A stretch of 64,000 nucleotides of DNA from Rhodospirillaceae bacterium LM-1 (GTDB taxonomy: Bacteria; Pseudomonadota; Alphaproteobacteria; Rhodospirillales; WMHbin7): assembly GCA_902725215.1 (NCBI GenBank), contig CACUVI010000025.1, positions 292,326 through 356,325 on the forward strand, written 5' to 3'. Positions within the stretch are counted from its first letter, which is position 1; every line of letters begins with the position of its first letter. Positions 48,501 through 60,593 of this stretch are shown here, in pieces. Both the position numbers and the translations under genes were made by a program. The notes beneath the pieces were generated by a model. That model was not told the origin of the DNA, did not search any database, and saw only the letters and a list, made by a program, of their open reading frames with translations.

Positions 48501-49713
48501 TCAACGCGCCAATTCGCTGCGCAGCGGTCCCGACCAAAACGGCCATTTCGGCATTTTCGGCGGGCGCTTCGTGGCCGAGACCCTGATGCCCCTGATCCTG
48601 TCGGTCGAACAGGCTTATGGCGAGGCCAGAAACGACCCCGCCTTCAGGGCCGAGCTTGGCAATTTGCTGACGCATTATGTGGGCCGTCCCAGCCCGCTTT
48701 ATTTCGCCAAGCGCCTGAGCGACCATTTCGGCGGGGCGAAGATTTTCTTGAAGCGCGAGGATTTGAACCATACGGGCGCCCACAAGATCAACAATTGCAT
48801 GGGGCAGATCCTGCTGGCCAAGCGTATGGGCAAACAGCGCATCATCGCCGAGACCGGGGCGGGCCAGCATGGCGTCGCCACCGCCACCGCCTGCGCGCTG
48901 ATGGGCCTTGATTGCTGCATCTTCATGGGCGCCACCGACATCGAGCGCCAGGCCCCCAATGTCTACCGCATGAAATTGCTGGGGGCCGAAGTGCGTCCCG
49001 TCACGGCGGGGGCGGGCACGCTGAAGGACGCCATGAACGAGGCCCTGCGCGACTGGGTGGCCAGGGTCGAGGACACCTATTACCTGATCGGCACGGTGGC
49101 CGGGCCGCATCCCTATCCGGCCATGGTGCGCGATTTCCAATGCGTGATCGGCGAAGAAACCAAAGAGCAGATGAAGGCGCAGGAAGGCCGCATGCCGGAT
49201 TCCTTGGTCGCTTGCATCGGCGGCGGCTCGAACGCCATGGGGCTGTTCCATCCCTTCTTGGATGACGCGGCTGTCGCCATCTACGGCGTCGAAGCGGCGG
49301 GCCATGGGCTGGACAAGGAGCATGCCGCCTCGCTGGCGGGCGGACGCCCCGGCGTGCTGCATGGCAACCGCACCTATCTATTGATGAATGACGACGGCCA
49401 GATCGAAGAGGGCCATTCCATCTCGGCGGGGCTGGATTATCCAGGCATCGGACCAGAACATTCTTGGCTCAAGGAAACAGGCCGCGTCACCTATGTCTCG
49501 GCCACCGACGAAGAGGCGCTGGACGCCTTCGTCATGATGACGCGCATGGAAGGGATCATTCCGGCCCTGGAATCGTCGCACGCCATGGCCTATGCGGGCA
49601 AGTTGGCCTCCACTCTTTCCAAGGACCATCTGATGGTGGTGAATTTAAGCGGGCGCGGCGACAAGGATATCGCGACGGTCGCCAAGTTTCGCGGCGAGGG
49701 AGGCGTGTCATGA
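48493..49713 (+). CDS. trpB: Tryptophan synthase beta subunit
   Basis: A 406-residue PLP enzyme joining indole and serine. The PLP lysine is Lys98 in [10 protein letters not shown] and the phosphate-binding loop is GGGSNAMG. It starts inside the thioesterase gene and overlaps trpA by ATGA. trpF, often directly upstream in alphaproteobacteria, is not here. Confidence 0.97.
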   Translation: MPDQRANSLRSGPDQNGHFGIFGGRFVAETLMPLILSVEQAYGEARNDPAFRAELGNLLTHYVGRPSPLYFAKRLSDHFGGAKIFLKREDLNHTGAHKINNCMGQILLAKRMGKQRIIAETGAGQHGVATATACALMGLDCCIFMGATDIERQAPNVYRMKLLGAEVRPVTAGAGTLKDAMNEALRDWVARVEDTYYLIGTVAGPHPYPAMVRDFQCVIGEETKEQMKAQEGRMPDSLVACIGGGSNAMGLFHPFLDDAAVAIYGVEAAGHGLDKEHAASLAGGRPGVLHGNRTYLLMNDDGQIEEGHSISAGLDYPGIGPEHSWLKETGRVTYVSATDEEALDAFVMMTRMEGIIPALESSHAMAYAGKLASTLSKDHLMVVNLSGRGDKDIATVAKFRGEGGVS

Positions 49714-50507
49714 GCCGCCTGTCCCAGCGTTTTGCAAGTTTGAAGGCGGAAAACCGGGCTGGCTTGGTGGTGTTTGTAACGGCGGGCGATCCCGGGCGCG
49801 ATGTCTCGCAGGCCATCTTGAACGGCTTGCCCAAGGCGGGCGCCGACATCATCGAACTGGGCATGCCCTTTACCGACGCCATGGCCGACGGCCCGGCCAT
49901 TCAGGAAGGATCGAAACGCGCCCTGGCGGCGGGCATGACGCTGCCCGGCGTGCTCGAGATGGTTGCCGCCTTCAGGCAGGGCGATGCCGAGACCCCCATC
50001 GTCTTGATGGGATATTACAATCCCGTCTATATCTATGGGGTGGAACGCTTCGCCCAAGATGCGGCCAAGGCCGGGGTGGATGGCATGATCGTCGTCGATC
50101 TGCCGCCCGAAGAGGCCGACGAACTGCTGACGCCGTTGTCTCGTTCCGGGATCGATTTCATCTTCCTGACCGCCCCCACCACGGATGACGCCCGCTTGCC
50201 GGTGGTGCTGAACAAGGCTTCTGGTTTCGTGTATTATGTCTCGATCACCGGCGTCACCGGCACTGTCTCGGCCAGTGAGGCGGCGGTTAAGGCGGCGGTC
50301 GGGCGCTTGAAGGCGCAAACCCAATTGCCTGTGGCGGTGGGATTTGGCATCAAGACGCCCGTGCAGGCGGCAGCGGTGGCTAGGCATGCCGACGCGGCGG
50401 TGGTCGGTTCGGCGGTGGTTGAAATGGTGGCGACAGGCGACGTGGCGAAGGTGCATCAATTCGTGGCTGAACTGGCTGCGGGCGTACGCAAGGCCCGTGG
50501 ACATTAA
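49710..50507 (+). CDS. trpA: Tryptophan synthase alpha subunit
   Basis: A 265-residue TIM-barrel enzyme cleaving indole-3-glycerol phosphate and channelling indole to TrpB. The catalytic Glu ([10 protein letters not shown]) and Asp (AMADGPAIQ) regions are conserved. The ATG at 49710 overlaps the trpB stop. Confidence 0.97.
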   Translation: MSRLSQRFASLKAENRAGLVVFVTAGDPGRDVSQAILNGLPKAGADIIELGMPFTDAMADGPAIQEGSKRALAAGMTLPGVLEMVAAFRQGDAETPIVLMGYYNPVYIYGVERFAQDAAKAGVDGMIVVDLPPEEADELLTPLSRSGIDFIFLTAPTTDDARLPVVLNKASGFVYYVSITGVTGTVSASEAAVKAAVGRLKAQTQLPVAVGFGIKTPVQAAAVARHADAAVVGSAVVEMVATGDVAKVHQFVAELAAGVRKARGH

Positions 50508-50522
50508 CGCGAGGGAACTTCT

Positions 50523-51413
50523 ATGAACTGGCTGACCAACTACATCCGGCCCAAGATTCAGAAGCTGGTGAAGTCGAAGGACGTTCCGGACAATCTGTGG
50601 CAGAAATGCCCGGCTTGCGGCCAGATGGTGTTTCACCGCGATCTTGAAAAGAACTGGAACGTTTGCACCCATTGCAACGGCCATATGCGGCTCAACATCA
50701 AGCGCCGCCTGTCCATGCTGTTCGACGATGGCGTCTACAGCCGCATCGAACTGATGAAGACGCCAGACGATCCCCTGCGCTTCAAGGACCTGAAAAGCTA
50801 TTCCGGGCGCTTGAAGGAATCGCGCGCGCGCACCGGCGAGCAGGACGGCGTCATCGTGGCGCATGGGCGCATGGGCGGCATGAATGTCGTGGTGGCCGGT
50901 TTCGATTTCGAATTCATGGGCGGCTCGATGGGGGTTGCGGTCGGCGAGGGCATCGTCTCGGCGGCCGAGCTGGCGGTGATTCAAGATTCGCCCCTTTTGC
51001 TGATTCCCGCCTCGGGCGGGGCGCGCATGCAAGAAGGCATTCTGTCGCTGATGCAGATGGCGCGCACCACGGTGGCGGTCGATAAGGTCAAGGAAAAGGG
51101 ACTTCCCTATATTGTGCTGTTGACCGATCCCACGACCGGCGGCGTCACGGCCTCTTTCGCCATGCTGGGCGACATCCAGATTGCCGAGCCGGGCGCCGTG
51201 ATCGGTTTCGCGGGCGCTCGCGTGATCGAGAACACCATCCGCGAAAAGCTGCCCGAGGGTTTCCAGCGCGCCGAATATCTGGAAGAGCATGGCATGGTCG
51301 ATATGGTGGTGCATCGCCATCAGTTGCGCGACACATTGATCCGCATCTTCTCGCTGTTGCGCAACAAGGGGCCGTCCGGCGAAGTGCTGATGCTGGCCAG
51401 GGCCGATGCCTGA
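50523..51413 (+). CDS. accD: Acetyl-CoA carboxylase carboxyltransferase beta subunit
   Basis: A 296-residue subunit transferring carboxyl from carboxybiotin to acetyl-CoA in fatty-acid synthesis. The N-terminal four-cysteine zinc ribbon (CPACGQM and CTHCNGHM) and the carboxyltransferase core ([11 protein letters not shown]) are intact. The order trpBA-accD-folC is conserved in many proteobacteria. Confidence 0.97.
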   Translation: MNWLTNYIRPKIQKLVKSKDVPDNLWQKCPACGQMVFHRDLEKNWNVCTHCNGHMRLNIKRRLSMLFDDGVYSRIELMKTPDDPLRFKDLKSYSGRLKESRARTGEQDGVIVAHGRMGGMNVVVAGFDFEFMGGSMGVAVGEGIVSAAELAVIQDSPLLLIPASGGARMQEGILSLMQMARTTVAVDKVKEKGLPYIVLLTDPTTGGVTASFAMLGDIQIAEPGAVIGFAGARVIENTIREKLPEGFQRAEYLEEHGMVDMVVHRHQLRDTLIRIFSLLRNKGPSGEVLMLARADA

Positions 51414-52707
51414 GGAAATTCTCGCCCGCCTGAAAGCCCTGCATCCGAAAGAGATCGATCTCGATCTGTCGCGCGTGCAGCGCTTGCTGGCGTCGCTTGG
51501 AAATCCCGAAAAAAACTTGCCGCCCGTCGTGCATGTGGCGGGCACCAACGGCAAGGGTTCTGTTGTCGCCTATCTGCGCGCCATTCTGGAAGCGGCGGGC
51601 TACCTTGTTCATGTCTATACCTCGCCGCATCTGCTGCGTTTCAACGAGCGCATTCGGCTGGCGGGCAAACTGATCGACGACGAAAATTTGCGCGAAGTCT
51701 TGCTGCGCGTGGAAGCGGCCAATGCGGGCCAGCCGATCACTTTTTTTGAAGCCACGACGGCGGCGGCTTTCCTGGCCTTTGCCGAAACGCCCGCCGACAT
51801 CGTGATTCTGGAAACCGGTCTGGGCGGGCGGCTTGACGCCACCAATGTGATCGAACGTCCGCTTCTGACGGTGATCACGCCGATATCCATGGACCATATG
51901 GAATATCTGGGCGACACGCTGGCCGCCATCGCCGCCGAGAAGGCGGCGATCATGAAATATGGCGTGGGTTGCGTGCTGGCAAAGCAAGAGCGCGCCACCA
52001 TGAAGGTGCTTGAGGCTCGCTCGCTCTCCTTCGGCGTTCCCTTATGGATCGAAGGCAAGGAATGGTTCCTGCGCACACATCCCGAAGGGGTGGTGTTTCA
52101 GGGCAAGGCGGGCGCCGTCGGCCCGATGGATGCGCCGGCCTTGCATGGCACGTTTCAACTGCATAATGCCGGTCTGGCCCTGGCCGCCGCTGAACGGCTG
52201 GAGGGTTTTCACATTCCGCCCGCCGCCATGGCGCTGGGCCTGAAAACCGTGGAATGGCCCGCCCGCCTGCAACATTTGAAAGCAGGCAAGCTGGCTGGAT
52301 TGTTGCCCGAGGGCTGGGAATTGTGGCTGGATGGCGGGCACAATCCGCATGCCGCCAAAGCCATCGCCTTGCAGGCCCGCGACTGGAAGGACCGCCCGTT
52401 GCATCTGATTTTCGGCATGCTGAAACGCAAGGACGCCACCGGTTTCATCAAGCCCTTGGCCGCCAGAGCCGAGCGCATGATCGCCGTGCCGATTGACGGC
52501 GAGGATTTCATCCCGCCCGACGAGATCGTGGCCGCAGCGAAGGCCCAGGGACTGCTATACGCCGAGGCGGGCCAAAGCATCGAGGCGGCGCTTGCCAAAC
52601 TGGCCGCCTATACGGCCACGCCTTCGCGCGTTTTGATCTGCGGCTCGCTTTATCTGGCCGGTTTGGCGCTGGGAAGGAATGCGGACAAATCCACGCAGTC
52701 GCAATAG
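51406..52707 (+). CDS. folC: Folylpolyglutamate/dihydrofolate synthase
   Basis: A 433-residue ATP-dependent Mur-ligase-family enzyme that adds glutamate to folates. The P-loop is AGTNGKGSV and the DGGHNPHA motif is at the start of the C-terminal domain. It overlaps accD by 8 bp. Confidence 0.95.
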   Translation: MPEEILARLKALHPKEIDLDLSRVQRLLASLGNPEKNLPPVVHVAGTNGKGSVVAYLRAILEAAGYLVHVYTSPHLLRFNERIRLAGKLIDDENLREVLLRVEAANAGQPITFFEATTAAAFLAFAETPADIVILETGLGGRLDATNVIERPLLTVITPISMDHMEYLGDTLAAIAAEKAAIMKYGVGCVLAKQERATMKVLEARSLSFGVPLWIEGKEWFLRTHPEGVVFQGKAGAVGPMDAPALHGTFQLHNAGLALAAAERLEGFHIPPAAMALGLKTVEWPARLQHLKAGKLAGLLPEGWELWLDGGHNPHAAKAIALQARDWKDRPLHLIFGMLKRKDATGFIKPLAARAERMIAVPIDGEDFIPPDEIVAAAKAQGLLYAEAGQSIEAALAKLAAYTATPSRVLICGSLYLAGLALGRNADKSTQSQ

Positions 52708-52713
52708 CCGATT

Positions 52714-52806
52714 CGTCATGCCCGGACTTGTTCCGGGCATCCACGCCTTGCCTTCCGGTGGCCTTGCAAGAAAATCGTGGATGGCCGGGTCAAGCCCGGC
52801 CATGAC
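52714..52806. repeat. REP-like palindromic element, copy 2
   Basis: The same structure as 13921-14012: CGTCATGCCCGGA...TCCGGGCAT hairpin, a variable centre, and the ATGGCCGGG/CCCGGCCAT hairpin ending in CATGAC. It lies between the convergent folC and ccrM genes, the usual place for such elements. The central spacer differs from copy 1. Confidence 0.88.
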
Positions 52807-52824
52807 ACAAGCGATGAGGAAGCT

Positions 52825-53970
<1,146 letters not shown>

Positions 53971-53993
53971 CTATCCATAGGCCATATCTTGAG

Positions 53994-54614
53994 TCACCGC
54001 ACTGGGCGACCCACCAGGGCTGCCACGGGGGCGAAGCTGCGCCGATGTTCGGGGGTGACGCCCAACTGCGCCAGGGCGGCTTGATGTTGGGCAGTTCCGT
54101 ATCCGGCATTGCTTTCCCAGCCATAGCCGGGATAGCGCAGCGACAGGTCGGTCATCAAACGGTCTCGCGTGACCTTGGCCGCGATCGAGGCAGCGGCGAT
54201 GGATAGCGACAAGCCGTCGCCCTTCACCACGGTTTGAACTTTGCAGGGCAGAGGCGGGGGGCGGTTGCCATCGACCAGGGCGAGATCGGCTTTGACGCCC
54301 AGCGCGTCCAGGGCGCGCCGCATGGCCAGATAGGTGGCTTGCAGGATATTGAGGGAATCGATTTCCGCTGGCGAAGCCATGCCGATGCCGATCAAAGCCC
54401 AGTCGCCTTGCGTCAGCAGAGCGAACAAGGCTTCACGTTTGGCGGGCGACAGCTTCTTGGAATCGTCGAGGCGGTTGGCGATGTCGGCGGGGATGCGTTG
54501 GCGGTCCAAGATGGCGGCCCCCGCCACCACGGGTCCGGCCCAGGGGCCGCGCCCGGCCTCGTCAATTCCGGCGACGATGCCTTTTGCCGCCTGTTCAAGC
54601 GAGAAATCGGGCAC
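53994..54614 (-). CDS. rnhB: Ribonuclease HII
   Basis: A 206-residue nuclease removing ribonucleotides from DNA. The catalytic motif [14 protein letters not shown] is at residues 16-29 (Asp18, Glu19). The start codon is GTG at 54614. It is 7 bp after the protease gene stop. Confidence 0.95.
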   Translation of the reverse strand: MPDFSLEQAAKGIVAGIDEAGRGPWAGPVVAGAAILDRQRIPADIANRLDDSKKLSPAKREALFALLTQGDWALIGIGMASPAEIDSLNILQATYLAMRRALDALGVKADLALVDGNRPPPLPCKVQTVVKGDGLSLSIAAASIAAKVTRDRLMTDLSLRYPGYGWESNAGYGTAQHQAALAQLGVTPEHRRSFAPVAALVGRPVR

Positions 54615-54621
54615 GCTTGCC

Positions 54622-56055
54622 TTACTGCGCCGTCGGTTGGCCGGCGGCGGCCTGCGCGTTGCGCAGGGCGATGAATTGCTGCAACCCGCCCGCCTCCAAA
54701 AGCGCCACGGCGCAGCCCAGCAATTTGTCCTTGGGGTCCTGGGCCGCCGGGCAGATGTTTTCCGAGAACTGCGCTACGGCGCGCGGTCCCCTGATTTCGC
54801 TGGGGGGCAGGGCCTTGGTCAGGTCGGCTTCGCGCTTCACCTCGGCCGGATCGCCCGCGATCACCAGATCGGGTTCGATGCCGCGCGACTGGATCGAGCG
54901 GCCCGACGGGGTGTAGTAAAGGGCGGTGGTCAATTTCAGCGCCGAGCCATGCTCGAGCGGCAGGATGGTTTGCACGCTGCCTTTGCCGAACGAGGTGGTT
55001 CCCAGCAGCACGGCCCGCTTATGGTCTTGCAAAGCGCCCGCCACGATCTCGCTGGCCGAGGCCGAACCGGGATTGATCAAGACGGCCAGGGGGCGTCCGG
55101 CAATCACGTCGCCGGCGCGCGCCTTGTAACGCTCCTCGCCGCTTTTGCGTCCGCGCACGGCCACCACTTCGCCGGAATTCAGGAAGTCGTCGGAAATCCG
55201 CACCGCCTGATCCAGCAGGCCGCCCGCATTGTTGCGCAGGTCCAGGATATAGCCCTTCAGCGAGGCGCCAGCTTGCTTCTCGATCTCCTTGACCGCCAGC
55301 TTCAACTCTTCGTCGGCATGTTCGTTGAAGGTGGTCAGGCGCAGATAGCCGACATTGGATTCCAAATGCCAGCGCACCGGCTTGACGACGATGATCGCCC
55401 GGATGATCGAAACCTGGAAAGGCGAGCCGCTTTCGCGGCGGATCGAAATGCGAACGCTGGAACCCGGCTTGCCGCGCAGCTTGCGCACGACCTGGGAAAG
55501 GGTTTGCCCCTTGATGGCTTCGCCTTCGACATGGGTGATGATGTCGCCCGCCTTCAGCCCAGCCTTGGCGGCAGGCGTGCCGTCGATCGGCGAGACGACC
55601 TTCACTTCCTCGTTCTCCATGGCGATTTCGATGCCAAGGCCGCCGAACTCGCCGCGGGTGCTGGAAGACAAATCCTTGTATTGATCGGGCGTCAGGTAAT
55701 TGGAATGGGGGTCCAGGGTGGACAGCATGTTGCCCAGCGCCTTTTCCACCAGATCGTCGGGCGCTATTGAGGCGGGCTTGGGCTTGTCCTCTTCCACGCC
55801 CTTGATGGCGGCATCGACCAGCAGCTTGCTGTCGGTGGGCGTCACATAAAGATCATTGACCCTTTTCAGCGCCAGCTTGAAGACGTCCATCTGGCCGCGC
55901 CTTTGGGTCGGCGTGGCGCCAGGATCGACATAACGGTCGTAGACCACTGAAAAACGAGCCAATTCCCGGGTTTGGGCATCGGGAGGGCCGCCGCAGCCTG
56001 TGGGGGTCAGCAGAACCAGGAACAGGCAGGGAAGGAGCAGGGGACGGTGCAACAT
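54622..56055 (-). CDS. C-terminal processing peptidase (S41 family)
   Basis: A 477-residue envelope protease with an N-terminal signal of lipoprotein appearance (hydrophobic core, then TPTGC at 17-21), a PDZ domain (about 135-220) and the S41 catalytic region: Ser in GSASASE (330-336) and Lys358 in SFGKGSVQ. Relatives (CtpA/Prc) trim or degrade periplasmic proteins with exposed C-termini. The lipobox is imperfect, so lipidation is uncertain. Confidence 0.93.
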   Translation of the reverse strand: MLHRPLLLPCLFLVLLTPTGCGGPPDAQTRELARFSVVYDRYVDPGATPTQRRGQMDVFKLALKRVNDLYVTPTDSKLLVDAAIKGVEEDKPKPASIAPDDLVEKALGNMLSTLDPHSNYLTPDQYKDLSSSTRGEFGGLGIEIAMENEEVKVVSPIDGTPAAKAGLKAGDIITHVEGEAIKGQTLSQVVRKLRGKPGSSVRISIRRESGSPFQVSIIRAIIVVKPVRWHLESNVGYLRLTTFNEHADEELKLAVKEIEKQAGASLKGYILDLRNNAGGLLDQAVRISDDFLNSGEVVAVRGRKSGEERYKARAGDVIAGRPLAVLINPGSASASEIVAGALQDHKRAVLLGTTSFGKGSVQTILPLEHGSALKLTTALYYTPSGRSIQSRGIEPDLVIAGDPAEVKREADLTKALPPSEIRGPRAVAQFSENICPAAQDPKDKLLGCAVALLEAGGLQQFIALRNAQAAAGQPTAQ

Positions 56056-56216
56056 GCTTCCTATATGTGGCGAAGGGATTATAAGGACAAGGCCGCTGTT
56101 AAGCCAGCTTCGCCGTTGTGATGACAGTTTCGTCGCAAGTCGTCAATTTCTGGTTAAACATCCCCTGCCATTTTTCGTTCAGTTTGCCTTCAGCTTGACT
56201 ATGAAAAGGTAGCGTC

Positions 56217-57338
56217 ATGACGAACAAACCCGCCCTTGTCTGGGATATTGAAATCCGCATTTTCCACTGGCTGCTTCTGGCCTTTGTGGTCGGCGCTTGG
56301 ATGACCGTCGAGATGGGTCCCCCTTCGCTTCTGGGCCTGCATGAAGTTTTGGGCTTCGGCATCGGCGCCATGCTGATTTTCCGCCTGTTCTGGGGGCTGT
56401 TCGGCAGCTGGCACCAGCGTTTTGCCAGCTTCGTGCGCGGGCCGGTTTCCGTACTCAGCCATTTGAAATCCCTGCTGACCGGCAAACCGCAGCGCTTCAT
56501 CGGCCACAATCCGGCGGGCGGCGTCATGATCGTGGCCCTGCTTTTGGTTCTGCTGGGCGTGGTGGCCAGCGGCATCGCCACCATGGGCGGTTTCGACAAG
56601 GCTGGCCCCCTGGCCCCCTACCTGACCTTTGCCCAGGGCCGCCAAGCCAAGGAAATTCACGAGCTTCTGGTCAATATCCTGTTGGTTCTGGCCGGGCTGC
56701 ATGTGGCGGGCGTGATCGTGGAAAGCGTCTTTTTGAAGGAAAATCTGATTCGCTCGATGATTCATGGCCGCAAGGAAGCGCATCCCGATTTCATAGCCCC
56801 CCCCGGCCCGCCGCCCGTCGCCCGTCCAGGCCTGGCCGCCGTTCTGGCCAGCCTTGTGGTGGCGTCGCTGGGTTCGGCGATGTTCTATTCCTCGCTGAAG
56901 CCCGCCCTGGGCGTTCCCATGCTGGGCCACAATCCCCAATATGTCAAAGAATGCGGGGCTTGCCATACGCCGCATCATCCCAGCCTGCTGCCCGCTTCCT
57001 CGTGGAAGTTGGTGATGGCGGGCCTATCCGATCACTTCGGCGACGACGCCAGCCTGACTGAAGGCAACCGCCAAGAGATTGAAACCTGGCTGGTCAAGGC
57101 GACCGAATTGGGTTGGGACACCAAGGCCGGGCAGCGCATTCCCGCCACCTTGAAGCCCGCAGATCCCATGCGCATCACCGCTTCCACTTTCTGGGAGCGC
57201 AGGCACCGCAAAATTCCAGAGCCCGTTTTCAAATCCAAATTGGTCGGCGGCAAAGCGAACTGCCAGGCCTGTCACGTCGATGCCGTCCGCGGGGGATTCT
57301 CGCCGCTGGGCATCGCCATTCCCGAGGAGATCAAATAG
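56217..57338 (+). CDS. Cytochrome b561-type membrane protein fused to a dihaem cytochrome c domain
   Basis: A 373-residue protein. Residues 1-190 are a four-helix b561-type domain with histidines suited to b-haem ligation (RIFHWLL, GLHEVLG, IHELLVN, GLHVAGV). A fifth hydrophobic segment (about 205-225) leads to a periplasmic C-terminal domain with two CXXCH motifs (CGACH and CQACH) of the DHC type. It likely moves electrons from quinol across the membrane to the two downstream cytochromes. First gene of a three-gene operon, divergent from the protease gene. Confidence 0.88.
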   Translation: MTNKPALVWDIEIRIFHWLLLAFVVGAWMTVEMGPPSLLGLHEVLGFGIGAMLIFRLFWGLFGSWHQRFASFVRGPVSVLSHLKSLLTGKPQRFIGHNPAGGVMIVALLLVLLGVVASGIATMGGFDKAGPLAPYLTFAQGRQAKEIHELLVNILLVLAGLHVAGVIVESVFLKENLIRSMIHGRKEAHPDFIAPPGPPPVARPGLAAVLASLVVASLGSAMFYSSLKPALGVPMLGHNPQYVKECGACHTPHHPSLLPASSWKLVMAGLSDHFGDDASLTEGNRQEIETWLVKATELGWDTKAGQRIPATLKPADPMRITASTFWERRHRKIPEPVFKSKLVGGKANCQACHVDAVRGGFSPLGIAIPEEIK

Positions 57339-57340
57339 CC

Positions 57341-57757
57341 ATGAAGATACGCCTTGCTCTTGCCGCCGCCTGCATGATGGCCTTGTCCGCACAAGCCATC
57401 GCGAACCCGCAGCGCACGGCCATTCTCGACCGCTTTGCCGCCGAGGCCAAGCAGCAAGACAAGGCGTTTTCGGCTTTTTCGGCCGAGCGCGGCAAGGCCC
57501 TCTTCATGGACAAGCACACGGGCGGCAAGCCTGAATTTCCGGCTTGCGCCAGTTGCCACACGAGCGATCCCAAATCATCGGGTCAGACCAAGGCGGGCAA
57601 GGAGATCCCCCCCATGGCGGTTTCGAAGACGCCAACGCGCTTCACCGATCCGGCGGAGGTCGAAAAGTGGTTCGGCCGCAATTGCAATCAGGTGCTGGGG
57701 CGCGACTGCACGGCCAGCGAAAAGGGCGACTTCATCACTTTTCTCATCAGCCAGTAA
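57341..57757 (+). CDS. SHP-type (DUF1924) monohaem cytochrome c
   Basis: A 138-residue periplasmic protein with a signal peptide and one haem site (CASCH), plus the pair of cysteines (NCNQVLGRDC) and WFGRN region of the sphaeroides haem protein family. SHP can bind oxygen and other small ligands at its haem and is reduced by DHC. It is 2 bp after the b561 gene. Confidence 0.87.
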   Translation: MKIRLALAAACMMALSAQAIANPQRTAILDRFAAEAKQQDKAFSAFSAERGKALFMDKHTGGKPEFPACASCHTSDPKSSGQTKAGKEIPPMAVSKTPTRFTDPAEVEKWFGRNCNQVLGRDCTASEKGDFITFLISQ

Positions 57758-57769
57758 CAGGAGAGACAC

Positions 57770-58279
57770 ATGCGCCGATTGATTCCCGCCGCTCTGCTTC
57801 TGTTGATCCCGGCTGCGGCCCTGGCCGACGGGCCTCGCGTGCAGGTGATTTCCGATCCGTTGGTGGTCAAGGAATGCAGTGCCTGCCACATGGCATTCCA
57901 GCCCGAATTTCTGCCCGCGCGCTCCTGGAAAAAGATGATGGAACCCAAGGAGCTGGCCAGCCATTTCGGCGACGACGCCAGTTTGCCCGAAGCCGCCAGG
58001 GCGCAAATCGAGACCTATCTGACCAGCCATGCCGCCGGCGTGGCGCAGGGCAAGGAATCGGGCAAGGTGGCGGCCAGCGTGCCTGCGGGTGAAACGCCGT
58101 TGCGCATCACGCAAACCGGACGCTGGATGCAAAAGCACCGGCCCGGCGAAGTCAATCCCGAGGCCTTCAACAGCCCCAAGGTGAAAAGCAAGGCCAACTG
58201 CCAAGCCTGTCACAAGGGTGCTTCCCAGGGTTTGTACGAGGATGACGATGGCGGCGACTGGCGCTTCTGGAAGCGCTAG
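57770..58279 (+). CDS. Dihaem cytochrome c (DHC type)
   Basis: A 169-residue periplasmic protein with a signal peptide (cleavage near ALA-D) and two CXXCH sites (CSACH, CQACH). It shares the EFLPARSWKKMM and ASHFGDDASLPE patterns with the C-terminal domain of the b561 fusion, so the two arose from a common module. DHC is the known electron donor of SHP in Rhodobacter. Confidence 0.9.
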   Translation: MRRLIPAALLLLIPAAALADGPRVQVISDPLVVKECSACHMAFQPEFLPARSWKKMMEPKELASHFGDDASLPEAARAQIETYLTSHAAGVAQGKESGKVAASVPAGETPLRITQTGRWMQKHRPGEVNPEAFNSPKVKSKANCQACHKGASQGLYEDDDGGDWRFWKR

Positions 58280-58285
58280 AGCGGT

Positions 58286-58522
58286 TTAAGTCGTCTTGTG
58301 CGAGCCGTCGCAATAGGGCTTGGTCTTCGTGCGCTTGCAAGCGCATAGATAGGCGGTGCCGCTTTTCTCCGCCTTGAAGACCTTGGGGGCTAGGCCGGTC
58401 CCGACATGCGAGCCGTCGCAATAAGGCTGGGCCTTGCTGCGCCCGCAGGCGCACCAAACGTAAACGGTTCCGGCTTCCAGTTCCACGGCATAGGGGGCGT
58501 CGGCTGCTGCGATGGGGTCCAT
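58286..58522 (-). CDS. Double CDGSH iron-sulfur protein
   Basis: A 78-residue protein with two CDGSH [2Fe-2S] motifs (CACGRSKAQPYCDGSH and CACKRTKTKPYCDGSH), like the tandem mitoNEET-type proteins of bacteria. The function is probably redox or cluster handling. The ATG at 58522 has AAGGAG 7 nt upstream. Another ATG at 58540 overlaps the upstream stop (TGATG) and would add six residues. Confidence 0.9.
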   Translation of the reverse strand: MDPIAAADAPYAVELEAGTVYVWCACGRSKAQPYCDGSHVGTGLAPKVFKAEKSGTAYLCACKRTKTKPYCDGSHKTT

Positions 58523-58539
58523 GCTGCGTCTCCTTGGCA

Positions 58540-60489
58540 TCAGCCTTTTAGTTCAGACCGGTCCTTGAACAATTCAAGAGCCTCTGGATTGGCCAGGGCC
58601 TCGATGTTCTTGACGCTGCGGCCATGCACCACGTCGCGCACCGCCAGTTCAACGATCTTGCCCGATTTGGTGCGAGGAATGTCGTCCACCTGAACGATGC
58701 GGGCCGGAACGTGCCGCGGCGTGCAATTGTCGCGGATGCGCTTCTTGATGGCGGCTTGCAAGTCGTCGCTCAGCATGATGCCGTCGCGCAAGCGCACGAA
58801 CAGCACGACGCGCACGTCGTTGTCCCAATCCTGGCCGATGACTAGGCTTTCCACCACCTCGTGCAATTGTTCGACCTGGCGGTAGATTTCCGCCGTTCCA
58901 ATGCGCACGCCGCCTGGATTGAGCGTGGCGTCCGAGCGTCCGAACACCACCACGCCGCCCGACGGCGTGATTTCGATCCAGTCGCCATGGCACCAGACGT
59001 TGGGGTATTTGGCGAAATAGGCATTGTGATATTTTTGTCCGTCCGCGTCGTTCCAGAAGCCCACCGGCATCGAAGGGAAGGGCTTGGTGCAGACCAGTTC
59101 GCCCTTTTCGCCGTATATAGGCTTGGCGTTTTCGTCATACACTTCCACCTTCATGCCCAACCCCAGACATTGGATTTCGCCGCGATGGACGGGCAGCGCC
59201 GGATTGCCCAGCATGAAGCAGGAAACGATGTCGGTGCCGCCCGAGATGGACGACAGGCAGACCTCCTGTTTGATCGAGCGGTAGACGAATTCGAACCCCT
59301 CCGGCGACAAAGGCGAGCCGGTCGAGGTGATCAGGCGCACCGCGGACAGATCGTGGGTGTTGATGGGTTCCAGCCCCGCCTTGAGCACCGCGTCGATCCA
59401 TTTTGCCGACGTGCCGAAGAAGGTGAATTTCTCCGTCTCGGCGTAATCGAACAGCACATTGCCCGACGGATAGAAGGGCGAGCCGTCGTAAAGCATCAAA
59501 GTGGCTTCGCTGGCCAGCGCCGTCATCAGCCAATTCCACATCATCCAGCCCAGCGTAGTGAAGTAGAAAACGCGGTCGTTGGGCCGGATGTCGCAATGAA
59601 GCAGATGCTCCTTCATATGTTGCAGCAAGGTGCCGCCCGCCCCGTGGCATATGCATTTCGGCGCGCCCGTGGTGCCCGATGAAAACAGGATGTACAGCGG
59701 ATGATCGAAGGCGAAGCGTTCGAAAACAATTGGCTGGGCTACAAAGGGGGCCAGGAAATCCGCAAATAGTTGGGCATTGGCTAGGCCGGACAGGTCGGGG
59801 GCCGCGCTGGCATAGGGGACGATGATCAATTTCTCAAGCGTGGGCAGCCCGGCGGCGATTTCCTTCAGCTTGCCCAGGCAATCATGCGTCTTGCCGTTGT
59901 AGTGATAACCGTCGACGCCGATCAGAATTTTCGGCTGGGTTTGCCCGAAGCGGTCCAGCACGCCCTGCACGCCGAAATCCGGCGAGGCCGAAGACCAGAT
60001 GGCGCCCAAACCCGCCGTGGCCAGCATGGCGATGGGGGCTTCGGGCATGTTGGGCAGATAGGCCGCCACCCGGTCGCCCGGCCCAATGCCCGCCGCCTTC
60101 ATGGCCGCCATCATGCGCGAAACCTGATCATAGAGCTGGCGCCAGCTTAGGCTGCGCCGCACCTTGTCCTCGCCCCAGAACTGGATCGCCTGGGCCTCGT
60201 CCTTGCGCCCCAGCAGGTTCTCGGCGAAATTGAGCTTGGCTTCGGGAAACCAAGCGGCACCTGGCATTTTATCCAGGTTTTGCGCCACGATGGCGCCCTT
60301 GTCGCCCCGAATATTGGCCCAATCCCACATCATGTCCCAGAATTGATCGGGCCTTTGCGCTGACCAGTCGTGCAGGGATTTGTAGTCGGGCAAATGGCGA
60401 CCAAAGCGCCGACCGGCCTCGGCGGCAAAGCGGGTGATGGCCGCCTGGGCGATGCGGTCGGGAGAGGGGGTCCACAGGGCCTGGGTCAT
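58540..60489 (-). CDS. Acetoacetyl-CoA synthetase
   Basis: A 649-residue ANL-superfamily ligase with the AMP-binding motif FSSGTTGAPKC, SGGTDIVSCF and the AACS-type N-terminus (DFW/DYKSLHDWS region). Length and motifs fit acetoacetyl-CoA synthetase rather than acetyl-CoA synthetase. It would activate acetoacetate produced by BdhA. The downstream CDGSH gene is coupled through TGATG. Confidence 0.9.
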   Translation of the reverse strand: MTQALWTPSPDRIAQAAITRFAAEAGRRFGRHLPDYKSLHDWSAQRPDQFWDMMWDWANIRGDKGAIVAQNLDKMPGAAWFPEAKLNFAENLLGRKDEAQAIQFWGEDKVRRSLSWRQLYDQVSRMMAAMKAAGIGPGDRVAAYLPNMPEAPIAMLATAGLGAIWSSASPDFGVQGVLDRFGQTQPKILIGVDGYHYNGKTHDCLGKLKEIAAGLPTLEKLIIVPYASAAPDLSGLANAQLFADFLAPFVAQPIVFERFAFDHPLYILFSSGTTGAPKCICHGAGGTLLQHMKEHLLHCDIRPNDRVFYFTTLGWMMWNWLMTALASEATLMLYDGSPFYPSGNVLFDYAETEKFTFFGTSAKWIDAVLKAGLEPINTHDLSAVRLITSTGSPLSPEGFEFVYRSIKQEVCLSSISGGTDIVSCFMLGNPALPVHRGEIQCLGLGMKVEVYDENAKPIYGEKGELVCTKPFPSMPVGFWNDADGQKYHNAYFAKYPNVWCHGDWIEITPSGGVVVFGRSDATLNPGGVRIGTAEIYRQVEQLHEVVESLVIGQDWDNDVRVVLFVRLRDGIMLSDDLQAAIKKRIRDNCTPRHVPARIVQVDDIPRTKSGKIVELAVRDVVHGRSVKNIEALANPEALELFKDRSELKG

Positions 60490-60593
60490 GGGGCGCGTCT
60501 CATTCGGTTGTTGTTATACCCTACATTAACATCAGGTTCTTGGCAGTCCAGCCTCAGCGGGCTATTGTCCGGGACCTTTTCGTTCAGGAGACG

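Noticed and set aside
58286-58540. CDGSH protein starting at 58540
   Set aside because: An ATG there overlaps the upstream stop, but AAGGAG is placed correctly only for the ATG at 58522.
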